DNA of 64,000 bases from G965230065 sp965230065 (GTDB lineage Bacteria; Bacteroidota; Bacteroidia; Cytophagales; Cyclobacteriaceae), in the NCBI GenBank assembly GCA_965230065.1, contig OZ245942.1:3534001-3598000 (forward strand). Direction: 5' to 3'. Numbering within the stretch: the stretch's first letter is position 1; each line of letters starts with the position of its first letter. This document shows, in pieces, positions 34,151 to 42,544 of the stretch. The position numbers were made by a program, and so were the translations under genes. The notes beneath the pieces were generated by a model that saw only the letters and a list, made by a program, of their open reading frames with translations, had not been told where the DNA came from and did not search any database.

Positions 34151-35245
34151 ATGAAAAAAGTATTCATAACACTGTTAATAATCATCCTCATCGCCAGCTT
34201 TGTAGGCACCGGCTACTTCCTGTACCAGAAATCGGTAGAACCTCCGGTAGTGCATGAAACCACCACTCCCTTCTACACAGATATTGTAAAGAAAACCGTA
34301 GCCACCGGAACCATCGTGCCCCGGCGCGAAATTGAAATCAAATCGCAGGTGCCCGGAATTGTAGAAAAGCTGTATGTGGAAGCCGGGGAAAAAGTAACCG
34401 AAGGGCAAACCCTGGCCAAAATAAAAATTGTGCCCGATCTCACCGCCGTAGCCCGGGCGGAAGCCAGCCTTGAAACCGCCAAAATCAACCTGGATAACGC
34501 CCAGAAAGAACTCAAACGGCAGCAGGGGTTGTACAACCAAAAAGTAATTTCAGAAGTAGAATACAACCGCTTTTTGTTGGACTTTAAACTCAGCCAACAA
34601 GAACTGGTAGCCGCCGAAGACAACCTGCAAATTTTGAAAGAAGGATACTCCAAAAACTCAGGGGCGGTTTCCAATATTGTGCGGGCTACCGTAAGCGGTA
34701 CGGTGCTGGACATGCCCGTAGAAACAGGCAACCGGGTGATAGAAAGCAATACCTTTAACGAAGGTACCACCATCGCTTTCATTGCCGACATGAGCGATAT
34801 GATTTTTGAAGGAAAAGTAGACGAATCGGAAGTAGGGAAAATCAGCGAAGGCATGCCCCTGGTGCTGAAAGTAGGTGCCATAGATACCGAAGCCTTTGAT
34901 GCCACGCTTGAATTCATCTCTCCCAAAGGGGTGGAAGAAGAAGGTGCCATACAGTTTGAAATCAGGGCAGCCATTGCCCTAAAAGAAAACGTAGGGCTAC
35001 GTGCCGGCTACAGTGCCAATGCCGACATTGTACTGGAAAAGAAAGACAGCGTACTGGCCATTCAGGAAAGCAATTTGATTTTTGAGCAGGATAAAATTTA
35101 TGTAGATATAGAAACAGCCCCCCAGCAATTTGAACGGAAAGCCATTGAAACAGGCATTTCAGACGGCATCAATATTGAAGTAGTATCAGGTGTAGAGGAG
35201 GATACAAAAATTAAAAAGAATGGTACCTTTGGGAAACCGGCCTAG
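34151..35245 (+). CDS. Periplasmic adaptor (HlyD/MacA/RND membrane-fusion protein)
   Basis: About 364 residues from ATG 34151 (an in-frame TTG at 34127 is less likely). N-terminal anchor MKKVFITLLIIILIASFVGTGYF, then a lipoyl/biotinyl-like half (VPGIVEKLYVEAGEKVTEGQ), an alpha-hairpin (about 95-155), the second lipoyl half (VRATVSGTVLDMPVETGNRV), and a beta-barrel with GLRAGYSANADIVLE. It links the inner-membrane ABC permeases to TolC. It is the last gene of the efflux operon; no terminator of the usual form follows. Confidence 0.9.
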   Translation: MKKVFITLLIIILIASFVGTGYFLYQKSVEPPVVHETTTPFYTDIVKKTVATGTIVPRREIEIKSQVPGIVEKLYVEAGEKVTEGQTLAKIKIVPDLTAVARAEASLETAKINLDNAQKELKRQQGLYNQKVISEVEYNRFLLDFKLSQQELVAAEDNLQILKEGYSKNSGAVSNIVRATVSGTVLDMPVETGNRVIESNTFNEGTTIAFIADMSDMIFEGKVDESEVGKISEGMPLVLKVGAIDTEAFDATLEFISPKGVEEEGAIQFEIRAAIALKENVGLRAGYSANADIVLEKKDSVLAIQESNLIFEQDKIYVDIETAPQQFERKAIETGISDGINIEVVSGVEEDTKIKKNGTFGKPA

Positions 35246-35474
35246 CGTGCGTTTTTTGTTTATTGTTTAAAGTTTGGTGTTTGAAGCTTCATGTTTATCA
35301 AACTAAAAACTTAATACTTTGGGAATGATGTTTGTAGTGCGAAGCTTGCGATACCCGATTTAGAAATTACCGTAAACCAGCTATTTTGGTGTTGAAAAGA
35401 AAGTAAAATAGGGTTTGGGGGTTAATGCAGTCCGCTGCTGCGGTTTTAAGTTTTTTCATTTGAAATTGTTTGGG

Positions 35475-35488
35475 CCGGGCCGCCGGGC
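35475..35488. repeat. Short GC-rich dispersed word
   Basis: CCGGGCCGCCGGGC differs by one base from 32352-32365. It stands alone in AT-rich intergenic DNA just before the membrane protein gene. The gap 35246-35521 also holds an imperfect palindrome centred on AAGCTT at 35286. Confidence 0.5.
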
Positions 35489-35521
35489 GATTTAGGATTT
35501 AAAATTTAGGATTTGAAATAA

Positions 35522-36838
35522 GTGGGTTTACAAGATTTTTTAATTACGCCGATCTATCTGATTATTATTTACATAATCGCCTTCCAGGTACAGTCTTTTT
35601 ATTCCAATAACCAAACCAGGCCTTACTTCATCCCTGCCCTTACGGTGAAAATCATTGGCGCCATCGCCGTAGGGATGATTTATCAGTTTTATTACGGAGG
35701 TGGCAGGCCCAGTGGGGATACCTTTGCCTATTTCAGGGAAGCAAAAGTGATATATGATGCTTTTTATGAATCTCCGGAGATAGGCATCAAGCTCTTCCTG
35801 GCCAATGGGGAGTACACAGCAGACATATTCAACTACGCTACCAAAATGTATTGGTTCCGCTCACCTACCGAGTATTTTGTAATTCGGGTGATTGCCATAT
35901 TAAGTTTATTTACTTTTCATACCTATTCGGCTATAGCCGTATTATTTGCAGCCCTTAGCTTTAGTGGCATTTGGGCTTTGTACCGTTCTTTTTGTAAGCT
36001 GTACCCCCGCTTGTATAAAGAGTTTGCCCTGGCCATATTGTTTGTGCCATCGGTGTTCTTTTGGGGCTCAGGTATTCTGAAAGATACCATCACCCTGGGG
36101 GCACTGGGATGGGCCACCTGGGCTATTGTGCGCATATTTTTCGAAAGAAAAGGTATCAATGTAGCCATAATTTTTTTATTAATATCCCTCTATACCATTT
36201 ATTCTATTAAAATATACATTCTGCTATGCTTTGTGCCAGCAGCTATTTTATGGGTATTTATAGGAAATGCTAAAAAGATACCATCACCTATTTTAAGAAT
36301 ATTGACTTTACCGGTATTGTTGGGGCTAAGCGGTTTGCTGGGTTACTATGCTATGGTGGAAATTGGGGAAGACAATGCCCGGTATTCGTTGGATAAAATG
36401 ATTCAGACGGCAGAAATAACCGCTACTTACCTGGCACGGGTAAGTGAATCACAACAAGGTTCTATCTATACCTTAGGCGATGATTATGACTTTAGCCCGG
36501 CAGCTTTGGCCCGTAAATTCCCCTTTGCTGTAAACGTTACTTTATTTCGTCCATATTTGTGGGAAGCCTACAATCCGGTGATGCTGCTTTCGGCCCTTGA
36601 GAGTTTTTTTACCCTTATGCTCACCTTGGTGGTTCTGTTTAAAACAGGACTGGGCAAAGTATTTAAAAGCCTTGCCTCAGAGCCGGTTGTTACCTTTTGT
36701 CTGGTGTTTGCCATCATGTTTAGCTTTGCCATTGGTGTGTCTACGTACAACTTTGGCTCACTGGTTCGCTACAAAATTCCTATGTTCCCCTTCTATTTAT
36801 CAGCTTTGTTTATCATCAGGTATGTGGGAAGAAGGTGA
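35522..36838 (+). CDS. Polytopic membrane protein of unknown function
   Basis: 438 residues, GTG start, with about ten to eleven membrane helices. A loop after the second helix reads YGGGRPSGDTFAYF; another between helices carries ARVSESQQGSIYTLGDDYDF. Such architecture resembles O-antigen polymerase or mannosyltransferase-like integral proteins, and the gene is 2.6 kb upstream of a polysaccharide operon in the same direction, but I see no family signature and would not assign it. Its stop codon abuts the first copy of the G/C-palindrome repeat array, so the 3' end may have been shaped by that element. Confidence 0.7.
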   Translation: MGLQDFLITPIYLIIIYIIAFQVQSFYSNNQTRPYFIPALTVKIIGAIAVGMIYQFYYGGGRPSGDTFAYFREAKVIYDAFYESPEIGIKLFLANGEYTADIFNYATKMYWFRSPTEYFVIRVIAILSLFTFHTYSAIAVLFAALSFSGIWALYRSFCKLYPRLYKEFALAILFVPSVFFWGSGILKDTITLGALGWATWAIVRIFFERKGINVAIIFLLISLYTIYSIKIYILLCFVPAAILWVFIGNAKKIPSPILRILTLPVLLGLSGLLGYYAMVEIGEDNARYSLDKMIQTAEITATYLARVSESQQGSIYTLGDDYDFSPAALARKFPFAVNVTLFRPYLWEAYNPVMLLSALESFFTLMLTLVVLFKTGLGKVFKSLASEPVVTFCLVFAIMFSFAIGVSTYNFGSLVRYKIPMFPFYLSALFIIRYVGRR

Positions 36839-37135
36839 GGGTGGGGGTGTATACCCCGTGCCCCCTGGCCCCCAGGGGGGTGCCTTCGCACTGGGGTTTG
36901 GTGTATACATTGGGTTCAACAACATGCAGAGCGTAAGCTCCCTTTAGTTTAGGGATTAAAGTGGAGGGTATCCCTTCGCGCCCCCTGGCCCCCAAGGGGG
37001 AAAGCCTTCGCACCTAAGTTGTAATTTTTCTTTATTTTGATAGATGTTCCATATAATGTGCTTTGATATTCATTCAGGGATAAAGGGTGTGGTAGACATA
37101 CCCTACGCGCCTCCTGCCCCCCATGGGGGTGCCCA
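36839..37135. repeat. G/C-palindrome repeat array, left half (three units)
   Basis: Cores CCCCCTGGCCCCCAGGGGGG (36861-36880), CCCCCTGGCCCCCAAGGGGG (36981-37000) and a diverged copy (37111-37129) are spaced 120 and 130 bp. Around each core are shared flanks: a CCCTTTA.GGGA palindromic word and GGGGTR before it, and CGCACCTAAGTTGTAATTT-like sequence after it. No ORF of note lies in this stretch (36839-37278). Confidence 0.85.
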
Positions 37136-37278
37136 CGCATATGGGTTAGGTTAATTAATTCGATAAATAGACCAAACAATGTGCGTGGCCCTCCCTTCAG
37201 GGATACAGGAGTGCGGTGGCCAGAAATATGGTAAAGAATTTGCCCTACTGATAACTTCAAAAGATTTACTTCACTTGT

Positions 37279-37635
37279 ATGAGAAATATGTTTTATGGGG
37301 CTTCTCCTTTGCTATTTATCAGGGCAAGAAAGCTAAGGGATCAAATGACGGAAGCTGAGCAAAGGCTGTGGGGTTGCCTGAGTAATAAGCAATTGAAGGG
37401 ATATAAATTCAGAAGGCAGCATCCTATCAAATATTTTATCGCCGATTTCTATTGCCACAGGGCAAGATTGGTTGTTGAAGTAGATGGGAACATACACAAG
37501 TTTCAAAAAGAATATGATGCGGGAAGGACTTATGAATTGGAAGAATTGGGTATCACCGTTATCCGTTTCACCAATGCAGAAGTTTTTTATGAGATAGAAA
37601 AGGTACTGGAAAGAATTTCGGAATATCTTGGGTAG
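37279..37635 (+). CDS. DUF559-family, Vsr-like PD-(D/E)XK nuclease homologue
   Basis: 118 residues. The DUF559 pattern is clear: ARKLRDQMTEAEQRLWGCL, FRRQHPIKYFIADFYC, LVVEVDGNIHKFQ and LGITVIRFTNAEVF. The putative nuclease residues are the Asp in FIADFYC and the Glu/Asp in VVEVDG, as in very-short-patch-repair-type endonucleases. Function in vivo is not known. It lies between three palindromic repeat units on each side (36861-37129 and 37645-37922), an arrangement that suggests the gene and repeats form one element. ATG 37288 is an alternative start. Confidence 0.85.
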   Translation: MRNMFYGASPLLFIRARKLRDQMTEAEQRLWGCLSNKQLKGYKFRRQHPIKYFIADFYCHRARLVVEVDGNIHKFQKEYDAGRTYELEELGITVIRFTNAEVFYEIEKVLERISEYLG

Positions 37636-37940
37636 GCCATCGCACCCCCTGGCCCCCAAGGGGGTGCCCACACGCTTGGTTTAGTTTAATAAATACTGCT
37701 TATTATTAAGGGATTGAGCGATGACTCCCTTTAGGGAAGGGGGTACGGTGGTGGCATCCCCAACACGCCCCCTGGCCCCCAAAGGGGGAACCCGCGCACC
37801 TAAGTTGTAATTTGCTGATTTAGTATTTGGGCAGTAAGTAATATTAAAAGAGCGGTGGTCCACTTTAGGGAAAAGGGGTGCAGGTAAAGCATTCTCATCG
37901 CGCCCCCTGACCCCCAAGGGGGGAAACCCGCCCGCTTCTG
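37636..37940. repeat. G/C-palindrome repeat array, right half (three units)
   Basis: Cores at 37645-37664, about 37769-37788 and 37903-37922, spaced roughly 124 and 134 bp, with the same flanks as the left half. CGCACCTAAGTTGTAATTT occurs at both about 37009 and about 37796. The array starts at the stop codon of the DUF559 gene. Confidence 0.85.
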
Positions 37941-38038
37941 GTAGTTCAATAATTTAAGGAAGGGTCAAATTGATAAGAGGGGGTGCCTCCGAAGTACCCC
38001 TACCCACCTCAGCGCCTGAGTAGGTTAGGCTTTTTGCT

Positions 38039-38248
38039 GAACTAATTAGGCGCCGGGCCGAACTAATTATACCTGGGGATGAACCGGTTATTTCCGGATA
38101 CAAACGAATTATATGCTGATACGAACCAGTTATACTCAGATACTAACGAATTCTATCCGGAGATGAACTAATTAGTCTTGGATACAAACTAACTATACTT
38201 TGAAACGAAGCACTTATGTCAGGAGATAAACTGCTTGTGCTTGCAGTA
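38039..38248. repeat. Ten-unit tandem repeat, exactly 21 bp per unit
   Basis: Units start at 38039, 38060, 38081, 38102, 38123, 38144, 38165, 38186, 38207 and 38228, without a single indel. The rough consensus is GAACtAATTATA followed by four to five variable bases and GATAC or GGGAT. Units have diverged by point changes only. 21 bp equals seven codons, but every frame I tried meets stops, so it is not now coding. The rest of 37941-38343 shows nothing else. Confidence 0.85.
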
Positions 38249-38343
38249 TAATAGGCTGGCTGCGAAATGTAATTTATCATGCAAAAAATACAGCGGGTGC
38301 AGATGAAAGGCTGGAGTAGGAGGAATATGGGGGAGTAAGTTCA

Positions 38344-38411
38344 AAACCCTCAGGGCGTCGGATATATTTACCTTTCCATATAGGGGTAGGAAAACAACCC
38401 CCTGAGAGTTT
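38344..38411 (-). terminator. Inverted repeat, possible terminator of the minus-strand gene
   Basis: AAACCCTCAGGG (38344-38355) and CCCTGAGAGTTT (38400-38411) pair through 12 positions with one mismatch. Read on the minus strand, it follows the gene at 38421 by about ten bases and ends in TTTT. Confidence 0.45.
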
Positions 38412-38420
38412 AGAGAAAAT

Positions 38421-38915
38421 TTATACAGTTGTTTCGGAATTTGTTCCGCTGCTGCGGCCCTGTCCTTCAAAACGTTTCTTTAAATCTTCATAAATGGGCT
38501 GGGCGCCGGCTACATTCATACTGGCAGCTACTTTTACCGATTTGTAAAAAGCCAAAGCAGCTACATACGCTTCAGAGCCTGACAGCATAATGGTATCGTT
38601 CAGGCCGGTACACATTTTCTCTGCCTGCCTGTAAAGTTGCGAAAGCTGGTTTACGGCCTTCAGGTCAACTTCCAGTTCATCAACGTTTACAAAAGCTGGG
38701 GTAAGTTCAGGGTTAGTGCGGGCATATTGCAGGGCTTTATCAGCAAAAGGTGCATTTCCGTCACTCATCTTAGGCAGCTCTCGTTTTTCATCCGGCGTAA
38801 GGGCTACCAGGTACGGCTGCAAGATGCTGTAAGCCTCATTCAACTTCTCAATGGCCGTAGCCATATCTTTTTCGGGTACCTTCACCGATACCAAATTGTT
38901 TAAATTATTGCTCAT
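38421..38915 (-). CDS. Conserved cytoplasmic helical protein of unknown function
   Basis: 164 residues from the ATG at 38915 (the in-frame TTG at 38924 is less likely). The protein is mostly helical, without a signal or membrane segment. Recognisable text such as LTPDEKRELPKMSDGNAPFADKALQYA and an Ala-rich C-terminal half suggest a bundle of four or more helices. I do not know its function. It is transcribed opposite to the polysaccharide operon and stands alone between the 21-bp repeat and the rffA-like promoter region. Confidence 0.7.
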   Translation of the reverse strand: MSNNLNNLVSVKVPEKDMATAIEKLNEAYSILQPYLVALTPDEKRELPKMSDGNAPFADKALQYARTNPELTPAFVNVDELEVDLKAVNQLSQLYRQAEKMCTGLNDTIMLSGSEAYVAALAFYKSVKVAASMNVAGAQPIYEDLKKRFEGQGRSSGTNSETTV

Positions 38916-39210
38916 ACTCGTCAATTTTTAAGTTTTAATATTAAATATACACCGCAAGATAAGCAGACAGGCAGGGATAATAAATCGTGATAATTGAGTA
39001 ATGTTACGGGAGAAATAAAAGCCGATAAATGTAAAAGTTATGTGCTTGTTGGTTGGGCATTACTTTATAGTAGTTGGATGCTCTTTATAAACCAGGAAAG
39101 AATAAGTGGTACTTTGTTGATAAATACTCTAAATTTTGAAGTAAGGAACAGATTTTGATTATTTGCGAAGTAGCAAAGCAATGGCATTCAATGTGTTATA
39201 AAAACGATGC

Positions 39211-39244
39211 TTTGTTTACAAACAATAATAATTTTGTAGTTTTG
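39211..39244 (+). promoter_or_regulatory. Putative promoter of the polysaccharide operon
   Basis: TTTG (39211-39214) and TAGTTTTG (39237-39244) are 22 bp apart; an overlapping TAATTTTG lies at 39229-39236. A start near 39251 would give a leader of about 230 bases before the first gene. The 563-bp gap 38916-39478 has no convincing gene; the leader contains GC-rich hairpins (for example GCCCTGAAGGGC near 39358). Confidence 0.5.
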
Positions 39245-39478
39245 TGACCTGATATTTACAGGCCGGTTAATTTTTTAAACTGGGTATAAATTTTTTTAAC
39301 ATACAACCTATACTTATGCATGCGGTAGTTGATGCAGATAAACCGGGCAAACCGCTCGGCCCTGAAGGGCTTTTCCACTACAAAGCGCTCTATTATACAC
39401 TTGCCTGCCCCGGCCCGCGGGTACGTAAAACACAAATCTTATTTTTAAAGAATTTACTTTTTGAAATAACGCAAGAAG

Positions 39479-40627
39479 ATGATACCATTTAATGTCCCAT
39501 TGGTTACAGGCAAGGAAGAAGCCTATATAGCCGAGGTTATGCATTCTAAAAAATTTTCGGGAGATGGCAGCTTTACTAAGCGGTGCAATGCCTGGCTTCA
39601 GCAGTTTACAAAAACACACAAGGCATTGCTGACTACTTCTTGCACCCATGCCATGGAGATGGCCTCTCTCTTGATAGACATCCAGCCCGGCGATGAGGTT
39701 ATTATGCCTTCGTTTACGTTTGTATCTACCGCCAACCCCTTTGTGCTCAGAGGGGCAAAAATTGTGTTTGTGGATGTGCGTTCCGATACCATGAATATGG
39801 ATGAGCGTTTGATTGAAGCAGCCATTACCGAAAAAACCAAAGCCATTGTGCCTGTACATTATGCGGGAGTGGGGTGCGCGATGGATGTAATTATGGATAT
39901 TGCCCACAGGCACCAGCTTTGGGTAGTAGAGGATGCCGCCCAGTGTGTTGGCGCTTACTATCAGGGAAAACATTTAGGAAGCATTGGCCACCTGGGGTGT
40001 CTCAGCTTTCACGATACTAAAAATATTCAGTGTGGGGAAGGAGGGGCCTTATTGATCAATGATCCTGCCCTGATGAAGCGGGCCGAAATTATCCGGGAAA
40101 AAGGCACCAACCGGGCTGCTTTTTTGCGGGGAGAAGTGGATAAGTACACCTGGGTAGACAGCGGCTCCAGTTACCTGCCCAGTGAGCTGAATGCGGCCTT
40201 TTTACTGGCTCAGTTAGAGCAAGTGGAAGGCGTAACTGAAAAGCGCCGTTCCCTCTGGCAAGCCTATTATGAGCTTTTGCAACCACTGGTCCGGCAAGGG
40301 CTGTTAGAACTGCCTCAGGTGCCGGAAAACTGCCATCATAACGGACATATTTTTTATATCAAGCTCAGGGACATTGAGCAGCGGCAGGAGGTAATAGAAC
40401 ATTTGAAGCAGCAGGATATTTATTCTGTTTTCCATTATGTGCCTTTACATACGGCAATGGCAGGAAAGATTTATGGAGCGTTTTTCGGAGAAGACCAATT
40501 TACTACGATAGAAAGTGAACGTTTATTGAGACTGCCGATGTATTACACCCTTACAGCACCATTAATTGCTAGGGTAAGCAGTGAAATAACTCAACTGGTT
40601 GATAAAATGACTTTTGTACCTTCATGA
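39479..40627 (+). CDS. Sugar-nucleotide 4-aminotransferase, WecE/RffA type
   Basis: 382 residues of the DegT/DnrJ/EryC1 family. The start MIPFNVPLVTGKEEAYI and the PLP-site segments TTSCTHAMEMA, PSFTFVSTANPFVLRG, VVEDAAQCVGAYY and SFHDTKNIQCGEGGALL (Lys of the internal aldimine in DTKN) match dTDP-4-amino-4,6-dideoxygalactose transaminase. It would convert a dTDP-4-keto-6-deoxyhexose to the 4-amino sugar, using glutamate. The RmlA/RmlB enzymes that make the substrate are not in the window. First gene of the glycan operon; base composition is like the core genome, in contrast to all genes after it. Overlaps the next gene by 4 bp (ATGA). Confidence 0.88.
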   Translation: MIPFNVPLVTGKEEAYIAEVMHSKKFSGDGSFTKRCNAWLQQFTKTHKALLTTSCTHAMEMASLLIDIQPGDEVIMPSFTFVSTANPFVLRGAKIVFVDVRSDTMNMDERLIEAAITEKTKAIVPVHYAGVGCAMDVIMDIAHRHQLWVVEDAAQCVGAYYQGKHLGSIGHLGCLSFHDTKNIQCGEGGALLINDPALMKRAEIIREKGTNRAAFLRGEVDKYTWVDSGSSYLPSELNAAFLLAQLEQVEGVTEKRRSLWQAYYELLQPLVRQGLLELPQVPENCHHNGHIFYIKLRDIEQRQEVIEHLKQQDIYSVFHYVPLHTAMAGKIYGAFFGEDQFTTIESERLLRLPMYYTLTAPLIARVSSEITQLVDKMTFVPS

Positions 40628-41631
40628 GTTCTATTAAAATCACAAATGTTCGAACAGCTTCAGCTGAAGAGTGGGATGAGCATTGGGAAAATTGCGAATA
40701 TGCCACTTATTTTCATTCCAGAACATGGAATGAAGTCTGGGAGGTTTATTCAGAACGTAAGAATATTGCTGAGGCTTATCTTATTCACTTTTCTGATGGG
40801 AAAAATGCAGTTATACCTTATGTATACCAGAGTAAATACAAAGGTTTTGATAAACGATTACTTTTGTCACCGGCTGGTACATTTGGTGGATGGATTAGTA
40901 AAAATATATTAACAAAAACGCATGCTATACTGCTGTTTAAATTCCTGAAAGGAAAAAGCACAATATGGAGGGTTAACCCTTATGCTCCCTATACAGAGGT
41001 AGTAGATACGGCAGATAGCAGAAAAGATGTAACGAATGTTTTACCTCTTTATGAAGATTTCGATACAATATTTAAACAATGGTCATCCAATCATAAACGT
41101 GCTGTGAAAAAAGGATTAAAGGAAGGAGTAATAGTAAAAGTTGCTCAGGAGGATGAGGAGTGGAGGCTGTATTTTAATATTTATCAAAAGTCTATAAAAA
41201 GATGGGGTGAGAAAACCACTTCTTCTTACGATTGGAAACTCTTTTCTTTATTAAGCCAGTTACCAGAAAATAGTATAAAACTGTGGTTGTCTTATTACAA
41301 TAATAATGTTGTAGCTGGGGCATTATGCTTCTATGCCCAAAAGCATGTTGTATACTGGCATGGAGCTGCTGATGAAGAATATTTTCAATTCAGACCTACT
41401 CAGATATTATTTTATGAATGTATTCAACATGCATGCGTGAATGGATACAAGTGGTTTGATTTTAATCCAAGTGGTAGCCATGAAGGAGTAAGAAAATTTA
41501 AACGAGGGTTTGCTACAGTAGAAAGAGAAAGCCCGGTAATCTTTCATAACAATCAATTCACTAAAAATATCAAAAGAGTAAATTGGGTGCTGGATCGTGT
41601 AAAAGAAAAGTTGCATGCTAAACAGAATTAA
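40624..41631 (+). CDS. FemAB/BioF2-like GNAT acyltransferase
   Basis: 335 residues. A double-GNAT FemAB-like protein with the features TYFHSRTWNEVWEVY, SNHKRAVKKGLKEGV (the basic 'R.A.K.GV' motif), and HGAADEEYFQFRPTQILFYE, WFDFNPSGSHEGVRKFKRGF at the end. Such proteins acylate or aminoacylate amino groups. Directly coupled to the 4-aminosugar aminotransferase (4-bp overlap), it may acylate that sugar, in the position taken by WecD in enterobacteria; this is inference. Translation of the next gene begins within its last 17 bases. From here the DNA becomes markedly more AT-rich. Confidence 0.8.
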   Translation: MSSIKITNVRTASAEEWDEHWENCEYATYFHSRTWNEVWEVYSERKNIAEAYLIHFSDGKNAVIPYVYQSKYKGFDKRLLLSPAGTFGGWISKNILTKTHAILLFKFLKGKSTIWRVNPYAPYTEVVDTADSRKDVTNVLPLYEDFDTIFKQWSSNHKRAVKKGLKEGVIVKVAQEDEEWRLYFNIYQKSIKRWGEKTTSSYDWKLFSLLSQLPENSIKLWLSYYNNNVVAGALCFYAQKHVVYWHGAADEEYFQFRPTQILFYECIQHACVNGYKWFDFNPSGSHEGVRKFKRGFATVERESPVIFHNNQFTKNIKRVNWVLDRVKEKLHAKQN

Positions 41632-42544
41632 GGAGGGAGTTTTTCAGTTTGGGGAAGACTATTTTATGCATTATCAGACCGATAAGTATCCTTATCCTCC
41701 TATATTTATCGTAGGCTTTATCCGATCAGGGACCACCATCGTGTATCAATATTTAAATGCTTGTTACAAATTTGCTTATTTCCCAAATGTTGCCCGACAT
41801 CAAAACCATAAACACCCCTTCTTATCAACGTGGTTGCATAGCTGTCATAAACAGTATACTTCTAGTTTTGATAATGAATATGGACATATAGAAGGAAAGT
41901 GTGCGCCTAGTGATGGTTGGGAAATATTCCATCGTTGGTTTTGTTATAATATGAAGCCAGGAACTACACGAGATTTGGTTGAGTTAAAGAAATTAGTAAC
42001 AGCATTTGAAAAGCTTTATCAAGCTCCATTTCTCAATAAAAACAATTCTAATACTCTTCGGCTCATTGAACTTAGCAAGACATTTCCCAACGCAGTGTTT
42101 ATTTATGTGCATAGGGAAATTTATAGTAACATTACTTCTGTAATTAAAGCAAGAAAGAAGCATGGTGTTCCTATAGATAAATTTTGGGGAGTAGCTCCTG
42201 ATCTTAGTTTACTTGACACCAACTTTGAAAGTGAACTGGATGTGGTCGTTTTTCAGTACCTTTTTTGTAAAAAATTTGTCAAGAAGGTATGTGACAAGTT
42301 AAGTATCAACTTTGTTGATATAGATTATAATTTATTTTGTGAATACCCTCAAAATCTTAATTGGAACCTGGAAAGAGTATATCCTAAAGTCAGCCTAAAG
42401 GCAAGAAAAGGAATTGAAGGAAACAATGTGATCAAAAAGAAGGGAAAGGTGCAACGTCAGTTTGAAATAGATGAAAGCATAGAAAAAGTTCAACATACGG
42501 TTGAACTTGCATTGGAAAAAGCTCTAAAACAATTTAATATTTAA
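41615..42544 (+). CDS. P-loop sulfotransferase family protein, no. 1
   Basis: 309 residues. The PAPS-binding loop is IVGFIRSGTTIVYQYL (about 32-47), and the 3'-phosphate segment FIYVHREIYSNITSVIKAR (about 162-180) has the expected Arg and Ser. Sulfotransferases move sulfate from PAPS to hydroxyls of sugars or other acceptors. The substrate is not evident. It overlaps the acyltransferase by 17 bp and shares one base with the next gene (TAATG). No export signal, so it acts in the cytoplasm, presumably on lipid-linked glycan intermediates. Confidence 0.78.
   Translation: MLNRIKEGVFQFGEDYFMHYQTDKYPYPPIFIVGFIRSGTTIVYQYLNACYKFAYFPNVARHQNHKHPFLSTWLHSCHKQYTSSFDNEYGHIEGKCAPSDGWEIFHRWFCYNMKPGTTRDLVELKKLVTAFEKLYQAPFLNKNNSNTLRLIELSKTFPNAVFIYVHREIYSNITSVIKARKKHGVPIDKFWGVAPDLSLLDTNFESELDVVVFQYLFCKKFVKKVCDKLSINFVDIDYNLFCEYPQNLNWNLERVYPKVSLKARKGIEGNNVIKKKGKVQRQFEIDESIEKVQHTVELALEKALKQFNI

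Noticed and set aside
34273..34974. 233-codon antisense ORF opposite the adaptor gene
   Set aside because: Ser/Thr-rich text without motifs, caused by the Glu/Ala-rich adaptor frame.
36861..37922. Regularly spaced repeats considered as a CRISPR array
   Set aside because: Spacing of 120-135 bp, conserved flanks between cores, a gene in the middle and no cas genes; not a CRISPR.
38039..38248. 21-bp repeat considered as coding heptapeptide repeat
   Set aside because: Every frame I read contains stop codons within a few units on both strands.
39316..39492. 58-codon ORF (MHAVVDADKPGKPLG...) in the leader of the glycan operon
   Set aside because: No recognisable family, unusual GC-rich stretch, and overlap with the aminotransferase start; kept only as a possible leader element.
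39314..39973. 219-codon antisense ORF opposite the aminotransferase gene
   Set aside because: No family motif or signal; it mirrors the codon pattern of the clear aminotransferase on the + strand.
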